Positions 53,410-58,087 of a stretch of DNA of 58,087 bases are shown piece by piece. Made by a program: the position numbers and the translations under genes. Within the stretch, counting starts at the first letter, position 1; each line of letters opens with the position of its first letter. This DNA is from Rhodospirillales bacterium (GTDB lineage: Bacteria > Pseudomonadota > Alphaproteobacteria > Rhodospirillales > JASLQF01), in the NCBI GenBank assembly GCA_030744625.1, contig JASLQF010000032.1, positions 1 to 58,087 of the forward strand, given 5' to 3'. The notes below the pieces were generated by a model that did no database searches, was not told the origin of the DNA, and worked only from the letters and a program-made list of their open reading frames with translations.

Positions 53410-53424
53410 GCCTATATATTAGGC
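53410..53424. promoter_or_regulatory. Short inverted repeat upstream of the ubiH-like gene
   Basis: GCCTATATATTAGGC contains GCCTA/TAGGC arms around an AT-rich centre that could serve as a -10 region. It lies about 58 bp before the start of the hydroxylase gene. The rest of the 255-bp gap up to amt shows nothing else clear. Confidence 0.35.
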
Positions 53425-53482
53425 AAGCGACAATGGGCCAGAGTCCTGGACAAGGGAGGCGGAGCCGGGAATTGTTAGGCCC

Positions 53483-54745
53483 ATGACGGCACCATCCAAA
53501 GCGCGCCCTGCGCCCAAATCGAAACGGCCCTCCACACTGAAGGCCGATGTCCTGATCGTTGGTGGCGGGCTGGTCGGCGGCACCCTCGCCGGCGCCCTGG
53601 CCGGCGGGGCCGGCATGGAGGTCGTCGTGGTCGACCGCCAGACGCCGTCGGCGGCCCTGGAAGCGGCCTTCGACGGCCGCTATTCAGCCATCGCCCTGGC
53701 CTCGCGCCGCGTCCTCTCGACCATCGGCCTGTGGGCGGATCTGGCGCCCGCCGCCGCGCCCATCGAGGATATCCGGGTCTCGGAAGGGAGCTCGCTGTTC
53801 TTTCTGCACTACGACCACCGCGAGACGGGCGACGAGCCCTTCGGCTTCATGGTCGAGAACCGGGCCTTCCGCCAGGCCCTGGCGCGGCGCCTGCCCGGAA
53901 GCCCGGGCGTCACGATGCTGGCGCCGGCCGGCGTCGCCGGGCTGGAGCGCGCCGCGGGCGGCGTGACGGCGCGCCTCGACGACGGCCGCCTGGTCTCCGC
54001 CGCCCTCGCCGTTGGCGCCGACGGCCGCGGCTCTGGCACCCGCGACGGTGCCGGCATCGGCGTCACCCGCTGGTCCTACAGGCAAAGCGGCATCGTGTGC
54101 ACGGTCGAGCACGAACGGCCCCACGGCTTCATCGCCCACGAACATTTCCTGCCGGCCGGGCCCTTCGCCATCCTGCCCATCCCGGGCAATCGCTCCTCCA
54201 TCGTGTGGACCGAGCACGCCGACCTGGCGCCCGCCCTCATGGCCCTCGACGATGACGGGTTCCTGGCCGAGCTGGAGCGCCGCTTCGGCGACTTCCTGGG
54301 AAGCCTGCGCGTGGTCGGCCCGCGTTGGGCCTATCCGCTGTCGCTGCAATTCGCCGAAACCGCCACGGCGAGGCGCCTCGCCCTGGTCGGCGACGCCGCG
54401 CACGCCATGCACCCTATCGCCGGCCAGGGCCTGAACATGGGATTGCGCGACGTGGCGGCCCTCGCCGAGGTGCTGGTCGACGCCCGCCGCCTCGGCCTCG
54501 ACGTCGGCGCCGCCGCGGTGCTGGAGCGCTATCAGCGCTGGCGGCGCTTCGACAACACCCTCATGCTGGCCGCCACCGACGCCCTCAACAGGCTTTTCTC
54601 CAACGAACTGGAGCCGCTGCGCCTGGCGCGCGACGTGGGCCTGGCGGTGGTCGACCGGCTGGGGCCGCTGAAGCGGGTGTTCATGCGCCAAGCCATGGGG
54701 TTGACCGGCGAGTTGCCACGCCTCATGCGCGGCGAGCCCTTATAG
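53483..54745 (+). CDS. UbiH/COQ6-type FAD-dependent ubiquinone hydroxylase
   Basis: A 420-aa flavin monooxygenase that hydroxylates the ubiquinone ring. The first FAD loop is VLIVGGGLVGGTLAGAL and the second is LVGDAAHAMHPIAGQGLNMGLRD, with a GADGRGSGTR segment between. The family includes UbiH, UbiF, UbiI and UbiL; which ring position is hydroxylated cannot be told by eye. A heptad repeat array follows the stop. Confidence 0.92.
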   Translation: MTAPSKARPAPKSKRPSTLKADVLIVGGGLVGGTLAGALAGGAGMEVVVVDRQTPSAALEAAFDGRYSAIALASRRVLSTIGLWADLAPAAAPIEDIRVSEGSSLFFLHYDHRETGDEPFGFMVENRAFRQALARRLPGSPGVTMLAPAGVAGLERAAGGVTARLDDGRLVSAALAVGADGRGSGTRDGAGIGVTRWSYRQSGIVCTVEHERPHGFIAHEHFLPAGPFAILPIPGNRSSIVWTEHADLAPALMALDDDGFLAELERRFGDFLGSLRVVGPRWAYPLSLQFAETATARRLALVGDAAHAMHPIAGQGLNMGLRDVAALAEVLVDARRLGLDVGAAAVLERYQRWRRFDNTLMLAATDALNRLFSNELEPLRLARDVGLAVVDRLGPLKRVFMRQAMGLTGELPRLMRGEPL

Positions 54746-54822
54746 CGATCAGCTATCAGCTATCAGCCGTCAGCCAGCGGATGTTTTCTAAGCTGACCGC
54801 TGAAAGCTGACCGCTGACCGCT
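54744..54822. repeat. Heptad-repeat array forming a long imperfect inverted repeat
   Basis: Left arm (54744-54774) has four units of the type TATCAGC. The right arm (54791-54822) carries the complementary type GCTGACC. Each heptad pairs with one on the other side, giving about a 31-bp imperfect stem around a 16-nt loop. It lies between the convergent ubiH-like and DUF971 genes and may end transcription from both sides. Similar heptad arrays occur in other genomes, as I recall. Confidence 0.75.
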
Positions 54823-54830
54823 CCCTTCCC

Positions 54831-55205
54831 TTACGGATCGCGGCTCAACCCCTGGGCCTCGAGGGCGGTAAGGTAGTTCTGCCAGAGCGCGTCCTGGTTC
54901 TCGCCCATGCGGTAAAGGTATTCCCACGAAAAGATGCCGCTGTCGTGGAGGTCGTCGAACTTGATGCGGACGGCGTAATGACCCACCGGCTCGACGCCCA
55001 GGATCCCCACGTGCCGGCGCCCGGAGATGGTTTGCTTCTCGCTGGGAGAGTGGCCCTGCACCTCGGCCGAGGGGCTCTCGACGCGCAACAGCTCGGCGGG
55101 CAGGCTGAACGTGCGCCCGTCGTCGAAATCGATCTCCAGGGCCTTCGCTTCGCTCTTGAGCCGAATTTCGGTCGGCTTCGGCCCCAGGCCCGCCCCCTCG
55201 CTCAC
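54831..55205 (-). CDS. DUF971 domain protein
   Basis: A 124-aa protein of the DUF971 (gamma-butyrobetaine hydroxylase-like N-terminal) family. It shows [38 protein letters not shown] and [22 protein letters not shown]. Function is uncertain; relatives are linked to iron-sulfur or metal handling. The start is a GTG overlapping the stop of the upstream small gene (GTGA). The longer open frame is noise. Confidence 0.85.
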   Translation of the reverse strand: MSEGAGLGPKPTEIRLKSEAKALEIDFDDGRTFSLPAELLRVESPSAEVQGHSPSEKQTISGRRHVGILGVEPVGHYAVRIKFDDLHDSGIFSWEYLYRMGENQDALWQNYLTALEAQGLSRDP

Positions 55206-55426
55206 CGGTTCCCGTCCGAACCGCCGGGGTCCGTGGCGGCCGCCTCGCCGTCGAGCGCCCGCGCCTCGTCGACCAGCATGATGGGAATGCCGTCGCGGAT
55301 GGGGTAGACGAGGCCGGCCTGTTCGCTGATCAGCTCCTGGGCTTCGGCGTCGTAACGCAGCGGCCCCTTGGTCAACGGGCAGACAAGGATTTCCAGAAGC
55401 TTGGGATCGACCGTTCTTTCGCCCAT
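55202..55426 (-). CDS. Trm112/YcaR family small protein
   Basis: A 74-aa protein of the UPF0434/Trm112 family. The N-terminal [20 protein letters not shown] and [18 protein letters not shown] are typical. Relatives act as activators of methyltransferases or as small zinc-binding proteins; only one Cys of the zinc site is left, so metal binding is doubtful. I chose the start MGERTVDP. It overlaps the DUF971 gene. Confidence 0.9.
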   Translation of the reverse strand: MGERTVDPKLLEILVCPLTKGPLRYDAEAQELISEQAGLVYPIRDGIPIMLVDEARALDGEAAATDPGGSDGNR

Positions 55427-55486
55427 GACGCTCTCCTCGGAGTGCGATCGTTTCAAATTGACCCAATTCGAAACGTCAATAAGTCC

Positions 55487-56158
55487 CTAGTGGCGCACCG
55501 CCGTCGACACGCCCTTGGCGTCGCGCAAGGCCATTTCCATCATCGCCGTCAATAGCTCGGCGCGCTCCGCCAGTCCCGGCGATTCGAGAAGGGCCTGCTT
55601 TTCGCTGGGATCGAACGGGCACACCATGGCCAGTGCCGTAACCAGGGGATCGTCGGCGGTGCCGGTGAGGGCCGCCCACTCGACCTCGATGCCGTTGAGA
55701 TTGAAATAGGCGCGCACCGCATCGAGCAGATGGCGGCGGTTGGCCACGGCGCCGGCCGCGTCGTCCAGGTCCCCGGCGAACTCATCGAGCGCGGCGCGCA
55801 CCCGGCGATAGCCGCGCCCCCCGTCGAGCTCCTCGGCGACCCGGAAGCGGCAGGCGCCGCTCAATGTGATGAGGTTGCGCCCGTCCTCGGTTTCCGAGAA
55901 CGACGTGATGCGTCCCACGCATCCGACGGCGAAGAGCTCGGCGGTCTCGCTCACCGGGTCCGTTTCGGGTTCGACGGGCTGCACCATGCCGATCATGCAC
56001 TCTCCCGCCAGGGCGTCCTCGATCATGTTGAGATAACGCGGCTCGAAGATGTTGAGGGGCAGTTGGCCGCGGGGCAGCAGCAGGGCGCCGCTCAGGGGAA
56101 AGATGGGAAGCGCCGCCGCCGCCCGCCACACTTGCGTCTCCTGGTCTTCGCCCATCAT
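55487..56158 (-). CDS. LON peptidase substrate-binding domain protein
   Basis: A 223-aa stand-alone Lon N-terminal domain (LPIFPLSGALLLPRGQLPLNIFEPRYLNMIED, then VGCVGRITSF) without ATPase or protease. The role is probably protein or ligand binding, unproven. The ATG at 56158 overlaps the stop of the upstream thioredoxin gene by 4 bp (ATGA), so the two are co-transcribed. Confidence 0.9.
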   Translation of the reverse strand: MMGEDQETQVWRAAAALPIFPLSGALLLPRGQLPLNIFEPRYLNMIEDALAGECMIGMVQPVEPETDPVSETAELFAVGCVGRITSFSETEDGRNLITLSGACRFRVAEELDGGRGYRRVRAALDEFAGDLDDAAGAVANRRHLLDAVRAYFNLNGIEVEWAALTGTADDPLVTALAMVCPFDPSEKQALLESPGLAERAELLTAMMEMALRDAKGVSTAVRH

Positions 56159-57126
56159 GAGAAAAGTATGGTCGACAGCCGCTGGCGGCCGGCGACGGTG
56201 AGCGGGTCGGCGTGGCCCAGGGCCTCGAATATCTTCACCAACTGCTTGCGCGCCGCATCGTCGTTCCATTGGCGGTCGCGGCGCACCAGTTCCACCAGCT
56301 CGGCGATGGCGTTTTCGGCGTCGCCTGCCCCGTAAAGCGCCACCGCCAGATCGAAGCGCGCCTGGTGATCGTTTTCATCGCCGGCCAGCTTTTGTCGGAA
56401 CTCCGCGACATCGCCGGACGCGGTACTCTCCTCGGCAAGCTCCATGGCCGAGATGGCGGCGGCGACCTCGGAACTCGACCTCAGCTCGGGCGTCAGGCCG
56501 TCGATCAACTCCTCGGCCTTGGCCGCTTCGCCGGCTGCCGTGCAACTGCGGATCAATCCGGCGACGGCCCTGGGGTTGGTGGTGTCGTGGGCCAGAATTT
56601 CCGAATAGAGCGCCGCCGCCGCCGCCGCGTCGCCGCCGGCCAAGGCCGCGTCCGCCTGATCGAGAGCCTTGTCGAGCGGCTGCTCGGCGTTTCCGGTCAG
56701 CTTTTCGATGAAGGCGCGGAGCTGGCTTTCAGGCAGGGCGCCGACGAAACCATCCACCGGTTGGCCGTTCTTGAAGGCGTAGACGGCGGGGATGGACTGC
56801 ACGCGCATTTGCTGGGCCAGTTCCTGGTTCTCGTCGACGTTGATCTTGACCAGGCGCACCACGCCGCCGGCCTGGCGCACCAGCTTTTCGATGGCCGGCC
56901 CCAACTGCTTGCAGGGACCGCACCAGGGCGCCCAGAAATCGACGATGACCGGGACCTGCGTGGAGGTCTCGATGACGTCGGCCATGAAGGTGGCGACGCT
57001 GCCGTTCTTTACCAGGTCGGCGCCGCCGCCACCGGCCGCCGCGCCGGCGTTCCCCGGGTCCGTGCCCGTCTCCTGGCTCGGCTCGGCGGGGGCCCCTTGG
57101 GGGTTGATGATGTATTCCGCGGCCAT
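56155..57126 (-). CDS. Thioredoxin/TPR chaperedoxin-like protein (CnoX/YbbN type)
   Basis: A 323-aa protein with an N-terminal thioredoxin domain and C-terminal TPR-like helices. The thioredoxin active site is FWAPWCGPCKQLGP, a full CxxC. YbbN/CnoX in E. coli protects substrates of GroEL under bleach stress and lacks one Cys, whereas here both are present, as in alphaproteobacterial CnoX. The TPR part spans about 150-320. It overlaps the LON-domain gene. Confidence 0.92.
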   Translation of the reverse strand: MAAEYIINPQGAPAEPSQETGTDPGNAGAAAGGGGADLVKNGSVATFMADVIETSTQVPVIVDFWAPWCGPCKQLGPAIEKLVRQAGGVVRLVKINVDENQELAQQMRVQSIPAVYAFKNGQPVDGFVGALPESQLRAFIEKLTGNAEQPLDKALDQADAALAGGDAAAAAALYSEILAHDTTNPRAVAGLIRSCTAAGEAAKAEELIDGLTPELRSSSEVAAAISAMELAEESTASGDVAEFRQKLAGDENDHQARFDLAVALYGAGDAENAIAELVELVRRDRQWNDDAARKQLVKIFEALGHADPLTVAGRQRLSTILFS

Positions 57127-57200
57127 CGCTTTATCCGTTCAATTGTTCCCTGCCCTTAAAAATGGCCGTATCCGAGGCAAGCCGCAAGGGCCAAGGGCGG

Positions 57201-57689
57201 TCAAATTTTCAGGATTCGTGGTTCGTGCCCGCAAGCGCCGATGAAATTCAACAAATCCAGGGCGCCGATCGACGTCGTCGCCGTGTTGACCAGGGGGTGA
57301 TAGTTGAGGAGCTCCAGGTCCATCATCTCTTCGTCGAGGACCACGTTGACGCGCCCGGCCGTGTCGTTGATGAGGGCGAACGGGGTCACCGAGCCGGGGT
57401 CCACCCCCAGCACCTGGCGCAGAAGCTCGGGCTTGGCGAACGAGAGCGGCGCCGAGCCGATGACGTGGCGCAACGCTTTCATGTCGACGGCGCGGTCTTC
57501 GAGCGTCACCACCAGCCACAGGGCCCCCTTCTTGTCCTTGAGGAACAGGCTCTTGCAATGGCCGCCGGCGAGTTCGCCGCGCAGGGCGCGGTTCTCGTCG
57601 ACCGTGAACACGGCGGCGTGGCGGTGCGTGGTGGTTTCCACCCCGAGCCTGTCGAAAACGGCGAACAGGTCTTCCTGCGTGGCGCTCAT
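57201..57689 (-). CDS. Prolyl-tRNA deacylase/YbaK domain editing protein
   Basis: A 162-aa aminoacyl-tRNA editing protein of the YbaK/ProX family, which removes wrongly attached amino acids (often Ala) from tRNA-Pro. The catalytic lysine lies in CKSLFLKDKKG, and the family segments SFAKPELLRQVLGVDPGSVTPFALIND and NYHPLVNTATTSI are present. It is transcribed toward the thioredoxin gene. Confidence 0.93.
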   Translation of the reverse strand: MSATQEDLFAVFDRLGVETTTHRHAAVFTVDENRALRGELAGGHCKSLFLKDKKGALWLVVTLEDRAVDMKALRHVIGSAPLSFAKPELLRQVLGVDPGSVTPFALINDTAGRVNVVLDEEMMDLELLNYHPLVNTATTSIGALDLLNFIGACGHEPRILKI

Positions 57690-57819
57690 GGCGCCGACAT
57701 TAGCCGCGATGACGGCGCGCCCTCAAGGGGGGCATCGCCGCCCGGCGACGCCGAGAGGAATGTTGCAAACGGCCGTTCATGGCGTATTATCGCCGCCGCG
57801 CGGCGCGGCGCGCCGCCAC

Positions 57820-57894
57820 GCGGGCGTAGCTCAGGGGTAGAGCGCAACCTTGCCAAGGTTGAAGTCGTGGGTTCGAATCCCATCGCCCGCTCCA
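57820..57894 (+). tRNA. tRNA-Gly (GCC)
   Basis: A full cloverleaf can be drawn: acceptor GCGGGCG/CGCCCGC, D-arm GCTC...GAGC, anticodon stem CAACC/GGTTG with loop TTGCCAA (anticodon GCC) and T-arm with TTCGAAT. CCA is encoded. Such genes are frequent integration sites for islands and prophages. Confidence 0.97.
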
Positions 57895-58087
57895 CTTTTT
57901 CAATGGCTTAGCACAGGACTGGCTGGCGCTAAGTCAAACCAGCAATCAAATAGCAATCATTGGATAGCACTTCGCGCCCCAATTTCTTTGGTTCACGCGG
58001 TGGCGCGACCAGTGGGTTGGGCACACCCCCCGGGGGGCGTGCTCCGAGCTAGGGTCCCACGCAGACACATTTTCAAACAAAAGGGCG
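57895..58087. other. Non-coding stretch after tRNA-Gly to the window end
   Basis: No open frame with coding character is seen in these 193 bp. The composition shifts to lower GC for the first 90 bp. Imperfect inverted arms GGCTTAGC (57905-57912) and GCTAAGTC (57928-57935) may end the tRNA transcript. A near-perfect palindrome GCACACCCCCC/GGGGGGCGTGC lies at 58021-58042. It may be the start of an element integrated at the tRNA, but the window ends too soon. Confidence 0.4.

Overview
The window is a GC-rich chromosome segment of an alphaproteobacterium, most likely a member of or relative of Rhodospirillales. This rests on gene order and protein families: a his cluster beside hslVU, a timA/mltA/lutABC/smr block, secB-dnaQ-coaE-aroE-maf-PPSR running away from hemE, then hemE-hemH-hemJ-rho-mnmE-mnmG-rsmG-parA-parB running the other way. 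That arrangement is the one known around alphaproteobacterial chromosome origins. The 406-bp gap between the PPSR gene and hemE has the features of oriC: AT-rich, degenerate DnaA boxes, and a switch in gene direction. Two parS sites lie about 9.5 to 12 kb away beside parAB.

Layout. 1-5.1 kb: comM (yifB), split by a 3.5-kb IS1595-like element with perfect 19-bp terminal inverted repeats. The element has lower GC than its surroundings and carries at least five passenger genes besides the transposase. 5.2-9.6 kb: a hemerythrin gene behind an FNR-type box, then hisB-DUF2628-hisH-hisA-hisF-hisE-HIT on the minus strand. 9.8-13.1 kb: a trypsin-like lipoprotein and hslVU. 13.2-19.0 kb, minus strand: timA, mltA, lutABC, smr and an XRE regulator. 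19.2-24.2 kb: fxsA, secB, then dnaQ, coaE, aroE, maf and PPSR. 24.2-24.6 kb: candidate oriC. 24.6-38.6 kb: haem synthesis, rho, an oxidoreductase/ogt/YyaL block, mnmE, mnmG, rsmG, parA, parB. 38.6-43.5 kb, minus strand: leuS-lptE-holA and a DUF3576 lipoprotein. 43.6-57.7 kb: thiamine-phosphate-synthase-like, yggS, an L,D-transpeptidase, an unknown 320-aa protein, ribA, a response regulator, ftsK-lolA, amt, a ubiquinone hydroxylase, a Trm112-like/DUF971 pair, a LON-domain protein with a thioredoxin, and a YbaK-type deacylase. The window ends after a tRNA-Gly(GCC).

Most of the window is housekeeping. The accessory part is the element in comM. Its transposase and a small DUF6471 protein are divergent. 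Their two sigma70-like promoters share the same -35 box (TTGACA-17-TATAAT one way, TTGTCA-17-TATGAT the other), and each has a TGATATCA palindrome at or next to its -10. Elsewhere in the element a 9-bp perfect inverted repeat hides the Shine-Dalgarno of the DUF3892 gene. Together these look like a small regulated mobile unit with a repressor-type switch and unexplained cargo. That is the best candidate here for an undescribed system. All coordinates come from reading the sequence; no database search was possible.
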